64,000 nt of DNA from Candidatus Villigracilis affinis. GTDB lineage: Bacteria > Chloroflexota > Anaerolineae > Anaerolineales > Villigracilaceae. The notes beneath the pieces were generated by a model that saw only the letters and a list, made by a program, of their open reading frames with translations, was not told the DNA's origin and did not search any database. The stretch is from contig JADKEA010000001.1 of assembly GCA_016718275.1 (NCBI GenBank), forward strand, positions 310,001 to 374,000, in the 5' to 3' direction. The position numbers and the translations under genes were made by a program. Shown one piece after another: positions 24,303-33,173 of this stretch. Each line of letters starts with the position of its first letter. The stretch's first letter is position 1.

Positions 24303-24391
24303 AGAGAACATCGTACCCGAAGCGAAGATGAGAGGGGTAAAATAACAAACGTGACAATCAAGTTGTCAAATCCGACCAACTGGAGTTCGCC

Positions 24392-25171
24392 ATGCTTGAA
24401 TACGTCAACCTCGATCTGGCTTTAGGGCAAGAGGACTATAAAAAAAGATTAAGGCCATTACAGCAGCGTCTGTATGAATTGGAGCACGCCGTCTTCGACG
24501 CGAAAGTTCCAGTCATCATTGTGTTCGAGGGCTGGGCCGCCACGGGCAAGGGACGGCTGATCAGTCTGCTCGCCGAGCGATTGGATCCGCGCGGCTTCCG
24601 CGTCGTCCCGATCACGCCGCCGCGCACGGCCGAGCTGCGCTATCCGTGGATGTGGCGCTTCTGGCTCAAGATCCCTGCCCGCGGGCAAATGGTCGCGTTC
24701 GACACATCATGGTATCGCAGGGTCTTGATCGACCGCCTGAACAAGACGATCAACAAAGATGAACTGCGCGCCTCCTATCAAGACATCGCCGAATTCGAAG
24801 AAATGCTGGCCGCAGATGGAACGGTCATCCTGAAATTCTGGCTGCACATCGGCGAAGAGGATCAGAAGAAACGCATCAAGAAATTGCGCAAGGATAAGTT
24901 GACCGCCTGGCAGGTGGGAGAGGAAGATGAACTGCAAAACAAGCGCTATGAAAAATACGCAGGCTATGTCGAAGACATGATCGCGCGTACCGATTCGCCT
25001 CATGCCCCCTGGACGATTGTCGAAGCAACCGATCGGTATTACATGCGCATCAAGGTTTTTGAAACGATCATCGCTTCACTCGAAACACACTTGGGGTTAC
25101 CTTCATCAGCAGGGACGAAAGCCAAACGTCCGCGTGCAACAAAGGAAATGAAAGGAGCCGTCAATGCTTGA
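24392..25171 (+). CDS. PPK2-family protein, N-domain type with altered motifs
   Basis: The 259-residue protein belongs to the polyphosphate kinase 2 family. Walker A is VFEGWAATGKG and the Walker B region is FDTSWYRRVL, where active enzymes usually have DRSWYxR. The lid region (LRKDKLTAWQVGEEDELQNK) is also divergent. It resembles the first half of two-domain PPK2 proteins, whose N-terminal domain is often inactive. The basic C-terminal tail (AKRPRATKEMKG) is unusual. GGAG lies 7 nt before the ATG. Its last codons overlap the start of the next PPK2 gene by 8 nt, so the two are translated together. A structural role in a heteromer is plausible (inference). Confidence 0.88.
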   Translation: MLEYVNLDLALGQEDYKKRLRPLQQRLYELEHAVFDAKVPVIIVFEGWAATGKGRLISLLAERLDPRGFRVVPITPPRTAELRYPWMWRFWLKIPARGQMVAFDTSWYRRVLIDRLNKTINKDELRASYQDIAEFEEMLAADGTVILKFWLHIGEEDQKKRIKKLRKDKLTAWQVGEEDELQNKRYEKYAGYVEDMIARTDSPHAPWTIVEATDRYYMRIKVFETIIASLETHLGLPSSAGTKAKRPRATKEMKGAVNA

Positions 25172-25871
25172 GCGACTTGATCTTACATTGGCACTTGCGC
25201 GTGATGAATATGACAAGCAGCTCAAGGCTTTACAGGCTGAGTTGCATGAGCTGGCCTTTCAAGTCTACGCACAGAAGCGGCCCGTGGTCATTGTCTTTGA
25301 AGGCATGGATGCCTCGGGCAAAGGCGGCTCGATCAAACGCCTGACCGAACGCATCGATCCGCGCGGCTATGTGGTCTGGCCCATCGCTGCGCCATCGGGC
25401 GAAGAGAAAGAACGTCATTACCTGTATCGTTTTTGGCGGCGACTTCCCGAGCAGGGACAGATCGCCATCTTTGACCGTTCATGGTACGGGCGCGTACTGG
25501 TCGAGCGGCTGGAAGGATTTTGCACCGAAGCGGATTGGCGCCGCGCCTATAGCGAGATCAACCAGTTCGAGCGTCAACTCACCGACTCTGGCACGATCGT
25601 CTTCAAATTCTGGATGCACATCAGCAAGCAGGAACAACTACGCCGCTTCCGCGAACGCACGAAGACAAATTACAAAACATGGAAGATCACAGATGAGGAT
25701 TGGCGCAATCGCGGCAAATGGGAGGATTACATTATCGCCGCAGAAGAGATGCTCTTGAAGACCAGTACGCCCGATTCCCCTTGGACGCTGGTGGAAGCCA
25801 ACGATAAATATTTTGCACGCATCAAATCCCTGCGCACGGTTGCAGAGAAATTGCGGCGGGCGTTGAAGTGA
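25164..25871 (+). CDS. PPK2-family polyphosphate:nucleotide phosphotransferase
   Basis: This 235-residue protein has a complete set of PPK2 motifs: Walker A VFEGMDASGKGG, Walker B IFDRSWYGRVLVER, and the lid-like KITDEDWRNRGKWEDY. It closely matches the C-terminal, catalytic domain of class II two-domain enzymes (polyphosphate:AMP phosphotransferase). The expected reaction moves phosphate from polyphosphate to AMP or ADP. It overlaps the preceding PPK2 gene by 8 nt. In relatives the two domains are one polypeptide, so this pair looks like a split version. Substrate preference between AMP and ADP or GDP cannot be settled here. Confidence 0.92.
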   Translation: MLERLDLTLALARDEYDKQLKALQAELHELAFQVYAQKRPVVIVFEGMDASGKGGSIKRLTERIDPRGYVVWPIAAPSGEEKERHYLYRFWRRLPEQGQIAIFDRSWYGRVLVERLEGFCTEADWRRAYSEINQFERQLTDSGTIVFKFWMHISKQEQLRRFRERTKTNYKTWKITDEDWRNRGKWEDYIIAAEEMLLKTSTPDSPWTLVEANDKYFARIKSLRTVAEKLRRALK

Positions 25872-26101
25872 AAAGCCAATAGCGCCATCATCATAAATTT
25901 AGTTCAATCCTCTCCATTTAGGCACACATCCTGAAGGAGAGGGGTATCTTGTTTCTGGTCCGCGCCCCCAGCGCGGTGAGGCAATTTTCCGTCTCTAGGC
26001 CCAGTTCCCTGCTGAAACCCAACGGCCAGATATGGGCCTCCGCCGAAGCACAACCCGCAGCATGGGGTTACTATATAAAACCATTTTACAGGTAGGCAGG
26101 T

Positions 26102-26875
26102 ATGAAACTTCTTCGCATTACTACGTTCGTTGGTGGTCTGGTCATTCTCCTCGTTGCATTCGGCTTTATCTATCGGCATCCCTTCGCCACATCCATCTGG
26201 CCCTGGGAAGATGGCCGCTACTCCTACTTATTCGTCGGCTCCATCCTGGCTGCTGTCAGCGCCGCCATGCTCTGGGTCGGCTGGACGGGCGAATTCGGCG
26301 CACTGCCCGCAGGTTCGCTCAATGTCTTCGTCATCGCCCTCACCACTTCCATTTACTTTTTCAAACTCGCATCACAGGGACGTGCAGGCATGACTCTCTT
26401 TGGCGTATTAGGTATCTTCTCAGCCATTGCCAGTCTCGCCACATTCTTCTGGAGTTTGAGGATTCCGCTCAAAGAGACTCGTCCCATGCCCAAGCCTGTC
26501 AAAGTCTCGTTTTGGATATTCATCGCTTCTCTCTTCGCTGCGGGCGGGTCGCTGATTCTAGGAGCACCCATCTTCCCCTGGAAATTAAACCCCGATTCAT
26601 CCGTCGTCTTTGGCTGCATCTTCCTTGGTGACGCCTTCTACTTCCTCTATGGCATGTTCCGACCCAACTGGCACAATGCCCTCGGTCAACTGCTCAGTTT
26701 CCTCGCCTACGACCTTGTACTCATTGTCCCATTTGTGGGATTACTCAACACCGTGGAACCTGACCGCCTCATAAGTCTCATCATATATACAGCCGTCCTC
26801 ATCTACAGCAGTGGGCTGGCAGTGTATTACCTATTTATCAACCCACAAACCCGTTTCGGCTCGCAAACTAGATAA
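26102..26875 (+). CDS. Seven-to-eight-pass membrane protein, unknown function
   Basis: The 257-residue protein is almost entirely hydrophobic, with about eight transmembrane helices. It contains IWPWEDGRYSYLFVGSILAA and a second similar block, IFPWKLNPDSSVVFGCIFLG, which suggests an internal duplication of a four-helix unit. The neighbouring protein at 27358 has the same signature (IPIWPWTLSPLTARVLCGW), so the two are paralogues. No transport or catalytic motif was found. An AGGTAGGCAGGT stretch lies before the ATG. The preceding gap (25872-26101) contains a short CTCC/GGAGAGGGG repeat and no gene. Confidence 0.65.
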   Translation: MKLLRITTFVGGLVILLVAFGFIYRHPFATSIWPWEDGRYSYLFVGSILAAVSAAMLWVGWTGEFGALPAGSLNVFVIALTTSIYFFKLASQGRAGMTLFGVLGIFSAIASLATFFWSLRIPLKETRPMPKPVKVSFWIFIASLFAAGGSLILGAPIFPWKLNPDSSVVFGCIFLGDAFYFLYGMFRPNWHNALGQLLSFLAYDLVLIVPFVGLLNTVEPDRLISLIIYTAVLIYSSGLAVYYLFINPQTRFGSQTR

Positions 26876-26961
26876 GTGCTGATAACAAACAAAAAGTTTT
26901 ATTCTTCACACCCGCCCAGCCTGAAAAGCTGATTGGTTATACTCTCACGCAGGAGAATATT

Positions 26962-27357
26962 ATGAACACAAAACTACTTATGACATCCAGCGCTCTCGTC
27001 CTCGGGCTGGCTGGGATACTCTTTTTGTTCATGCCTGACCTAGTCTTGTCGGCGCAGGGAGTGACCGACACGGGCGTAATGTCCACGCTGGTGCAGTTGA
27101 TGGGCACACTGTACTTCGCCTTTGCGTTGATGAATTGGACGGCAAAGGATGGCATCATCGGCGGCATTTACGCGCGGCCCGTGTCACTGGGAAATTTCGC
27201 TCACTTTTTTGCAGGGGCGCTGCTGTTGGTGAAGGTTCAATTCTCCAGTGAATTCAATGGGTTGATATTTGCCATGATGATTGTGTATGTGATCTATGCG
27301 CTGTGCTTTTATTGGCTTGTATTTCGGGCTACAGGGATCAAACCTCCAGCCGTTTAG
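26962..27357 (+). CDS. Four-pass membrane protein, unknown function
   Basis: The 131-residue protein has four hydrophobic helices (about residues 7-28, 40-62, 78-95 and 100-122). Its first part, ALVLGLAGILFLFMPDLVLS, resembles small DUF-type membrane proteins with a conserved short loop. No catalytic residues were recognised. AGGAG lies 7 nt before the ATG. Its stop codon abuts the stop of the convergent gene at 27358 without any spacer. Confidence 0.65.
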   Translation: MNTKLLMTSSALVLGLAGILFLFMPDLVLSAQGVTDTGVMSTLVQLMGTLYFAFALMNWTAKDGIIGGIYARPVSLGNFAHFFAGALLLVKVQFSSEFNGLIFAMMIVYVIYALCFYWLVFRATGIKPPAV

Positions 27358-28170
27358 CTAACGGGCTTTCCGTCTTCGGCTTTCCATGCTGATGTAGAAG
27401 ACAAAGATCGCGATCAACATGATGCCCATCAAGGCGGTATACCAGTTAAAGATGCCCGTGCTGAAATCGGCGGGGTTCATGGCTGCAGCGACAAAGATCA
27501 GGCTATAGGCAATGAAGATGCCTTCGAGGATGGCGCGCCAAGCCGTCCAGCGTGGGTCGAGGGAGATTGCCCATGCGCCGGTGCCGATCACGGAGAGCCA
27601 TCCGCACAGCACGCGCGCGGTGAGCGGGGATAATGTCCACGGCCAGATGGGGATGAGTAGATTCGGGAAGATAAAACCCAGTAGAACAAAGACCAGCACT
27701 AGGGTCCCAAAGATGCGGGTGACCAGTCGGGCAGTCGTTGAAACGTTCAGGTCTGATTCCTCAGGCAGATTCGAATCGGTCCGCCTGTTATAGATCCAAA
27801 GTGCGGGAATTAAAAACGGGGAAATGATGTAAAGGATCAGCCATGCCATAAAGGGGATCGTGCCGAGCGAAAAACGGTCCCAATGCAGCAGGGTGGCGAC
27901 GAGCATCGCAATGGTGAAAACGGTAACAGCGGGGAACACGGCCTGCACACGATGCCAGCGCTTGCCAAAGGCGGTCTGCGCGAGGATCCATGCGCCGCCA
28001 AGATACGCCGAGCCGAAATACATCGAAGACATGTGCGGTTTAATGGCCCAGGCAAATAACTCGCCTGTGCGGTCTGGCAGAAAAAACAGAATCCCGAACG
28101 CAGCAACTAAAAACAGAACAACAACGGCTGTGATCACACGAGTTAATGGAAGGATCGAATCGTTTTTCAT
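27358..28170 (-). CDS. Seven-to-eight-pass membrane protein, paralogue of 26102
   Basis: The 270-residue protein has about eight transmembrane helices. The duplicated signature is seen as FAWAIKPHMSSMYFGSAYLG and LIPIWPWTLSPLTARVLCGW, matching the layout of the protein at 26102. The C-terminus is basic (MESRRRKAR). Function is unknown. GGAGAAG lies about 9 nt before the ATG. The two paralogues lie on opposite strands with one small membrane gene between them, as if an inverted duplication had been separated. Confidence 0.65.
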   Translation of the reverse strand: MKNDSILPLTRVITAVVVLFLVAAFGILFFLPDRTGELFAWAIKPHMSSMYFGSAYLGGAWILAQTAFGKRWHRVQAVFPAVTVFTIAMLVATLLHWDRFSLGTIPFMAWLILYIISPFLIPALWIYNRRTDSNLPEESDLNVSTTARLVTRIFGTLVLVFVLLGFIFPNLLIPIWPWTLSPLTARVLCGWLSVIGTGAWAISLDPRWTAWRAILEGIFIAYSLIFVAAAMNPADFSTGIFNWYTALMGIMLIAIFVFYISMESRRRKAR

Positions 28171-28229
28171 GGCGGCATCTTCTCCATTTTCAAATGATAA
28201 ATTTCAGCGATGTTACCATGCCTGCAATC

Positions 28230-28267
28230 AAACTCGCCCACGAAAATTATCTTCGTGAGCGAGTTTT
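28230..28267 (-). terminator. Intrinsic terminator of the beta-helix gene
   Basis: AAACTCGCCCACGAA pairs with TTCGTGAGCGAGTTTT around an ATTATC loop. On the minus strand it lies 22 nt after the stop of the gene at 28290. Confidence 0.85.
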
Positions 28268-28289
28268 AGTTTTTCAAAGCAGGTGATTG

Positions 28290-30371
28290 TTATCGCACGA
28301 TCACCGCATCCAACGAAACGGTGGCGTTAATGGTAGTCAGCGGAACAAAGACCAGTTTCAGTGTATGGTTTCCTGGTTCGAGCTGGCCAGGATAATCCCA
28401 GCGAAACTGGAAGGCAACCGCAGATGACCGTTCATCGATCGTCCCCACCAAAATATCATCCACATAAACATCCATCTTTCCATAGGAAGGGTCGGCCTTG
28501 TAAACAACGCTAAAGGATTGTCCCGTGAAAGCAAAGGTCAAAAAAGTATCTCTCCGGGCTGTCTGCTTAAGAGAACCATTATAGGCTCGCGGTTTATACA
28601 CATCCCTCCAACCATCAGAGTATACGAACGCACTATCCTTATCATCGTAGGTCGTTTCGAAGGCGGGCGGCATGGATGTCGATGTAAAAGTAGGCACGAC
28701 TGGAATGAGGGACGCCGTGGGAGTAGGAGATACAGGCAAAGCAGATGCGGTCGGACTCGGCGGAGGCAGGGTCGCTGTCTTTGTGGCAGTTGGCAACACT
28801 GGAGCAGGGGATGCCGTTCGCGTGACCGTGGCTGGAATGACAGTCGGCGTAAAGGTCAACGTGGGAGCCAGCCGGGTTGGTGTGGGGCTGGCCGCTCGTG
28901 TGGACGTGGCACTCGGCGCGATCGAAGTATTGGTTGGCGCAATTGCACTACAAGGGAAAGCGCCCATATAGGTTCCGCCAACGCCGCCCGTACAGGCTGG
29001 GGAATTCGGTTGTAAACGGAAATCACCTGCGGCGGAATTTACGAACAAGGGGCTGGCAAAAACGCCATGTACATCCAAACCCATCGACTGCCATTGCGGG
29101 GTGGTTTTGTTAGTGAAAGTACTGTCTATTCTTTGCACAAATTTTGCGCCATCGTACAAGTTGTAATCACTCGTGAAGCCCGATAACCCGGCGGATGAAC
29201 TTGTAAACAGAAAAGAGACATTCTTGCTTGAAAGGATGTTGTTTTTCACCTCCCAATCACGGGAGTAATACTCGCCATACTTGGCCAGAGCAATGGCTCC
29301 GTAATAGCCAGTCCCTGTCTGCGGATATTGAATGGTGTTGTTCACGATCCTGCCGCCCGCAGCGCCATAGACGTAAATGCCATTGGAGGTGACGTTATAG
29401 ATCAAATTATTTCTGACCGTGATATTGGAATAGGTGTTGCGATATTCCGCATCGGCGTAGAAATCAGGTCCAAGACCGTAGTTTTCGATCAACATTCCAA
29501 ACTGAACGTTGTAGATCACATTGCCTTCGAATGTCGAATCGAATGCATTTTCGATCTGGATTCCCATGCCTGCATCATGAATAATATTATTCCTTACATT
29601 ACAACGGGTCACCGGATGCCCGGCGCCGTCGCAGTCGATGTGACCATCAACGATGGTGTTCCCTTCGATCAAAATGTTATCGGTATATTGCATCGACCAG
29701 ATACTGCGGACCTTATAGCCATGGATGAAGTTATTGCGGTAGGTATTGTCATAGCTCGTGGCGTACCAATCGGTGATCCCGTTGTTCCAGATGTTCTTCC
29801 CGTTGAATTCGCAATTTTCAACCAGATTATTATGGCCGTAAAACTTTACGTCCCCTTCCACGTAGCAATTCCGCAGAATAAAGCCGTTATTGCCGAGGGT
29901 CTTATCGTTCTTGCTCCACACGGTTCCCTGGCCAAAATATAGCGTCGCCTGACTGGTGACAACAGCAGAGATGAAGCGCAGCCCGTCAAAGGTATAGTAA
30001 TGGGTATGGTTGCTTGTTCCCAACGTTTGGGCATTCCCAGAATTGACCGTACAAGCCCCAACCGCTGAACACTTGACCGTAATAGGCAAAGAAACAGTGC
30101 CGCTGGTCTTCAGCGTCAGGGATTCGTTATATGTCCCTGCTGTGACCAGACAGGTATCGCCCGCTACGACAATATTCAGGCATTTTTGGATCGTCCTAAA
30201 AGGGGAAGAGGAGGCCCCGGTCCCCGCATCATTTCCGCTTGTTGAAACGTAATAGATCTTCGCGACCGCCCCCGGGATGGGTGCCGATGAAGCACCAACA
30301 GCGGCGTAACTCCCCAATATCATTGCCAATAATACGAACCCTGTCCAAAATCTGACAACCAATCTATTCAT
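28290..30371 (-). CDS. Secreted right-handed beta-helix protein with C-terminal sandwich domain
   Basis: The 693-residue product begins with a signal peptide (cleavage near GASSAP). Residues about 40-480 form a parallel beta-helix, seen in IYYVSTSGNDAGTGASSSPF, an opening typical of the family, and in repeated NN-I units such as RNNLIYNVTSNGIYVYG. A Thr/Pro/Ser-rich linker (about 490-580) leads to a C-terminal domain (VYSDGWRDVYKPRAYNGSLK onward) that resembles carbohydrate-binding sandwich modules. Family members are often polysaccharide lyases or surface carbohydrate-active proteins, but no active site was assigned. GAGGAG precedes the ATG at 30371; a longer frame to 30470 lacks a good site. 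The linker would keep the two domains apart. Confidence 0.8.
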   Translation of the reverse strand: MNRLVVRFWTGFVLLAMILGSYAAVGASSAPIPGAVAKIYYVSTSGNDAGTGASSSPFRTIQKCLNIVVAGDTCLVTAGTYNESLTLKTSGTVSLPITVKCSAVGACTVNSGNAQTLGTSNHTHYYTFDGLRFISAVVTSQATLYFGQGTVWSKNDKTLGNNGFILRNCYVEGDVKFYGHNNLVENCEFNGKNIWNNGITDWYATSYDNTYRNNFIHGYKVRSIWSMQYTDNILIEGNTIVDGHIDCDGAGHPVTRCNVRNNIIHDAGMGIQIENAFDSTFEGNVIYNVQFGMLIENYGLGPDFYADAEYRNTYSNITVRNNLIYNVTSNGIYVYGAAGGRIVNNTIQYPQTGTGYYGAIALAKYGEYYSRDWEVKNNILSSKNVSFLFTSSSAGLSGFTSDYNLYDGAKFVQRIDSTFTNKTTPQWQSMGLDVHGVFASPLFVNSAAGDFRLQPNSPACTGGVGGTYMGAFPCSAIAPTNTSIAPSATSTRAASPTPTRLAPTLTFTPTVIPATVTRTASPAPVLPTATKTATLPPPSPTASALPVSPTPTASLIPVVPTFTSTSMPPAFETTYDDKDSAFVYSDGWRDVYKPRAYNGSLKQTARRDTFLTFAFTGQSFSVVYKADPSYGKMDVYVDDILVGTIDERSSAVAFQFRWDYPGQLEPGNHTLKLVFVPLTTINATVSLDAVIVR

Positions 30372-30862
30372 TATTTTCTCCTCATGAAACATTCCAGGAG
30401 CAATGTGTCTCTCAGCCTTGTAATTTTGCATTCCTGTTTTTAAATTTTGATGTTGCGTGAATTTTTGCAACTCTTGGGCGTTTTGCCTATATGGAGATTA
30501 ACATAGCCACCATTCAGGCACATACTCCTTGAATAGGAATTGAGTACTGGGCAACCCCACACTTATGCAAACCTAAAAACAGGCATTACAAATAAGCAAG
30601 ATGCTTTTGTAATGCCTGTCTATAAATGGCCCAAAAACGCGTCCAAGTTGAAATAAAAACCGGTGTGAATCACAAACGCTGCAAAATAAAAATTCTCCCA
30701 CCTGAGCGTGGACAAAACCCGACATTGAACACTCAGCCAAAATTTGGTACTATATATATGACAAAATTTATCCGAATTAGACTGCACAATCCACGCTCTC
30801 GGCGGGTAATTTCCACTCGTACGGCTCACACACAATTTATTGGTATAAGAGGAGATGAAATT
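30372..30862. other. Intergenic region with a strong hairpin at 30578-30618
   Basis: ACAGGCATTACAAA pairs with TTTTGTAATGCCTGT around a 12-nt loop near the middle. It is an orphan terminator-like hairpin. The left part should hold the promoter of the leftward beta-helix gene. An ORF from 30626 that reads into the next gene has no ribosome site at its start, so the region is taken as non-coding. Confidence 0.5.
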
Positions 30863-31150
30863 ATGTTTGCAAGAATGGTCAGATCACACGTACTTCCCGG
30901 TAAAACAGACAAAGCCTTAGCCATCTGGAGAGACAAGATAGTACCTATTATGAAGGAGGCAAGAGGGTTTAACGGCGCCTACGTCATCGGAGATCGTGAA
31001 ACTGGGCAGGGCATTACCATCACATTTTGGGAAACGGAAGCCGACGCCATTACAATGAACTCTTCATTTGGGACAGTTATCGTTTTTTTTGAAGGGCTGC
31101 TTGAAGGGCCGCCCGAACTAAGTCAACTGGAGGTTCTATTACAGGTCTGA
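30863..31150 (+). CDS. ABM-like small protein (antibiotic biosynthesis monooxygenase fold)
   Basis: The 95-residue protein looks like a ferredoxin-like ABM domain. It starts MFARMVRSHVLPGKTDKALA and contains ARGFNGAYVIGDRETGQGIT and ITFWETEADAITM, typical of dimeric alpha/beta-barrel proteins. Members range from heme-degrading to quinone-oxidising enzymes, and many have no known role. AGGAG lies about 8 nt before the ATG at 30863. No cofactor residue can be assigned. Confidence 0.75.
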   Translation: MFARMVRSHVLPGKTDKALAIWRDKIVPIMKEARGFNGAYVIGDRETGQGITITFWETEADAITMNSSFGTVIVFFEGLLEGPPELSQLEVLLQV

Positions 31151-31182
31151 AATAAGAAAACTCCCCCTGGGCTTGAAAGCAT

Positions 31183-31211
31183 TTGCATTGCGCCCCACAG
31201 AAATGTATACT
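31183..31211 (+). promoter_or_regulatory. Sigma70-type promoter
   Basis: TTGCAT (31183-31188) and TATACT (31206-31211) are spaced by 17 nt, about 45 nt upstream of the ATG at 31256. Confidence 0.65.
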
Positions 31212-31255
31212 GATATTGGGTCGTGTCTGCCTTTCAATCAACATCAGGAGGTTCC

Positions 31256-31660
31256 ATGGAAAAGCTTATCGGCTTGTGGATCGATCGAAAGAAAGCGTTG
31301 ATCCTGATCATCGAAGAAAAGAAGGAGCAACTAAAGCAAATTCAATCTAATTTGGAAAAAAACACCCGTTTTCGAGGGGGCGCCCGTGCAAAGCAACCCT
31401 ACAGCGCACAATTCTTCACGGCAGAGGACCAAATAGACAGACGCTTGGGGGAACATCTGAAAAAATATTACGGCGAGGTTGTCGCCAACATCCGTGACGC
31501 CGCATCCATTTTGATCATGGGGCCGGGCGAAGCCAAATTTGAGTTCGAAAAACGCCTGATCCATGAGCGGATCGGCCAGAAGGTGGCAGTGATCGAAGCC
31601 GCCGATAAATTGACCGAGCGTCAGTTCGCAGCAAAAGTTCGAAAGTATTTCAAAGAATAG
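31256..31660 (+). CDS. Small protein resembling an eRF1/baeRF-type domain
   Basis: The 134-residue protein begins MEKLIGLWIDRKKALIL. Its C-terminal half, SILIMGPGEAKFEFEKRLIH followed by VAVIEAADKLTERQFAAKV, resembles the third domain of archaeal-type release factor relatives found in many bacteria. The role of these proteins is unknown; some are proposed to act on stalled ribosomes. AGGAGG lies 6 nt before the ATG, one of the best sites in the window, so the protein is probably abundant. It forms a single-gene unit between a promoter and a terminator. Confidence 0.6.
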   Translation: MEKLIGLWIDRKKALILIIEEKKEQLKQIQSNLEKNTRFRGGARAKQPYSAQFFTAEDQIDRRLGEHLKKYYGEVVANIRDAASILIMGPGEAKFEFEKRLIHERIGQKVAVIEAADKLTERQFAAKVRKYFKE

Positions 31661-31676
31661 CCCGTAAACAATTTTC

Positions 31677-31710
31677 AAAAAGATTTCCATCTGTGGATGG
31701 AAATCTTTTT
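31677..31710 (+). terminator. Intrinsic terminator
   Basis: AAAAAGATTTCCATC pairs with GATGGAAATCTTTTT around a TGTG loop, 17 nt after the preceding stop. Confidence 0.92.
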
Positions 31711-31840
31711 CTTTTGGTCTTGATGGTCAAATAACAACTTACTTGTGTGGAAATTATGTGGAAAACGTCAAACCAACACGATCGTCATTTTACATTAATA
31801 AAACGAATATAAAATACCGTAAAAGGAGAAAGAAAAGAAA

Positions 31841-32335
31841 ATGAATACCCCTACACGTTATCATCCACTATCAGTCGCATTACACTGGCTCACGGTCTTG
31901 TTGATGCTTGGCGCGGGGTTCCTTTCCGAGAGCGGTGGAAACTCCCCGATCAACATCCACATGATGTTGGGAAGTATGCTGCTTATGGTCATGATCACCC
32001 GCCTCATTGTACGCTTCATCACCAAACAACCCGCACAGGCAGATACCGGGAATGCCCTCTTTAACAAACTCGGTGAATGGATGCATTACGGCCTGTATCT
32101 TGCAGCCTTTTTCATCCTCGGCATGGGCGCCTTGATCGCGAACAAAAGAAATTTGTTTGCAGTTGCAATGGGCAACGGGTCAGTGGCTGGCAGAGCTGGT
32201 TCTCTTGGCGAGATTCACCAACTTGGCTGGTTTCTCGTCATCCTGCTGGTACTGGGTCACGTTGGCGCGGCGCTTTATCACCAATTCATTCTCAAGGATA
32301 ACTTGTTAAACAGAATGTGGTTTGGAAAGCAGTAA
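31841..32335 (+). CDS. Cytochrome b561-type membrane protein
   Basis: The 164-residue protein has four transmembrane helices and matches the bacterial cytochrome b561 (CybB) family. Histidines expected to bind heme b are visible in RYHPLSVALHWLTVL, NIHMMLGSMLLM, GEIHQLGWFLV and ALYHQFILKDNLLNRMW. Such proteins move electrons from quinol in the membrane, for example to superoxide. AAGGAG lies 13 nt before the ATG. A terminator shared with the convergent gene follows. Confidence 0.92.
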   Translation: MNTPTRYHPLSVALHWLTVLLMLGAGFLSESGGNSPINIHMMLGSMLLMVMITRLIVRFITKQPAQADTGNALFNKLGEWMHYGLYLAAFFILGMGALIANKRNLFAVAMGNGSVAGRAGSLGEIHQLGWFLVILLVLGHVGAALYHQFILKDNLLNRMWFGKQ

Positions 32336-32352
32336 AAGGGATGGCAGGTGCA

Positions 32353-32386
32353 AAAACTCCGAAGCAGAAACTTCGGAGTTTTGTTT
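32353..32386. terminator. Bidirectional intrinsic terminator
   Basis: AAAACTCCGAAG pairs with CTTCGGAGTTTT around CAGAAA, with A and T runs on both sides. It lies between convergent stops at 32335 and 32394. Confidence 0.92.
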
Positions 32387-32393
32387 TGAAAAT

Positions 32394-33173
32394 CTATTCC
32401 AATGTGTGGATATGCCTTTTCCGCAGGATCAACAGGGATAAACCCTGAACGATCAACGTCGCAAGGATGGCCGCCCCAAACGACACCGCGAGGCTGGTCT
32501 GCTCGATCAATAAACCGAGTACGAGATAAAATCCCGCGAACGAAAAGAGACCAAGGATCAAGCCGTTTAAAACGTTCACTGCACCTGCATGGCCTTGATG
32601 ACGATGCGAAAAGATCGTCAAAATGCTGACGTACAACGGAATCGTGGTCAGCAGCCCCGTCAGGCGTGAGCCGATATAGGGCGCGATGCCTGTGATGAGC
32701 AAAATAAAACTCGTCCCGATCAAAATACGCGATGGGATATCCCACCCACTCGGGTTCGAAACAGACGGCACAGCCTGTTCCTTTGGCATCAGCCTCAAGC
32801 CGATAAAAATAACAGCAACGACAGAAAAGAAAAGCGGAATAAAGGGAATGGTGACGTTTTGTAAAAAAACAGTCATGCCTGTAAAAACAAAAATACCAGA
32901 CAGGATCGAAACCAGCCAATTAAATCTTTTTGATACCCAGGCATATGTGAGGCTGAACGCAATGAGGGAAAAGCCGCCGCTTAACGTGCCGCGAATCGAA
33001 TCAAAAACGAAGGCACGGTCGTGGCTGAGAGCCAGGAAAAAAGCCACAGGTCCCGAGGTAAGCGGAAGCCCCACCAGCCATCCACTCACCGCCGCGCCCC
33101 ATCGCCGCCCCGCCAAGCTTGCCGATCCGATGATGACCGGCGCAAGGATCAATTTCAAAACCAAAATATTCAT
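32394..33173 (-). CDS. Eight-pass membrane protein, unknown function
   Basis: The 259-residue protein is hydrophobic with about eight helices. The first loop, GRRWGAAVSGWLVGLPLTSG, is the most distinctive part. Its ATG at 33173 overlaps the TGA of the CPBP gene (ATGA), so the two are coupled. No catalytic motif is seen. It is the last gene of the set running leftward from the UbiA-family gene at 35636. A helper or transport function for isoprenoid lipids would fit the context but is only inference. Confidence 0.7.
   Translation of the reverse strand: MNILVLKLILAPVIIGSASLAGRRWGAAVSGWLVGLPLTSGPVAFFLALSHDRAFVFDSIRGTLSGGFSLIAFSLTYAWVSKRFNWLVSILSGIFVFTGMTVFLQNVTIPFIPLFFSVVAVIFIGLRLMPKEQAVPSVSNPSGWDIPSRILIGTSFILLITGIAPYIGSRLTGLLTTIPLYVSILTIFSHRHQGHAGAVNVLNGLILGLFSFAGFYLVLGLLIEQTSLAVSFGAAILATLIVQGLSLLILRKRHIHTLE

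Noticed and set aside
28518..29015. Arg/Gly-rich frame opposite the Thr/Pro linker of the beta-helix protein
   Set aside because: It mirrors the low-complexity linker; antisense of ACx/CCx repeats naturally gives Gly/Arg-rich frames.
30626..31150. Longer form of the ABM-like protein starting at 30626
   Set aside because: The upstream 79 codons have no ribosome site and unusual composition, whereas AGGAG stands before the ATG at 30863.
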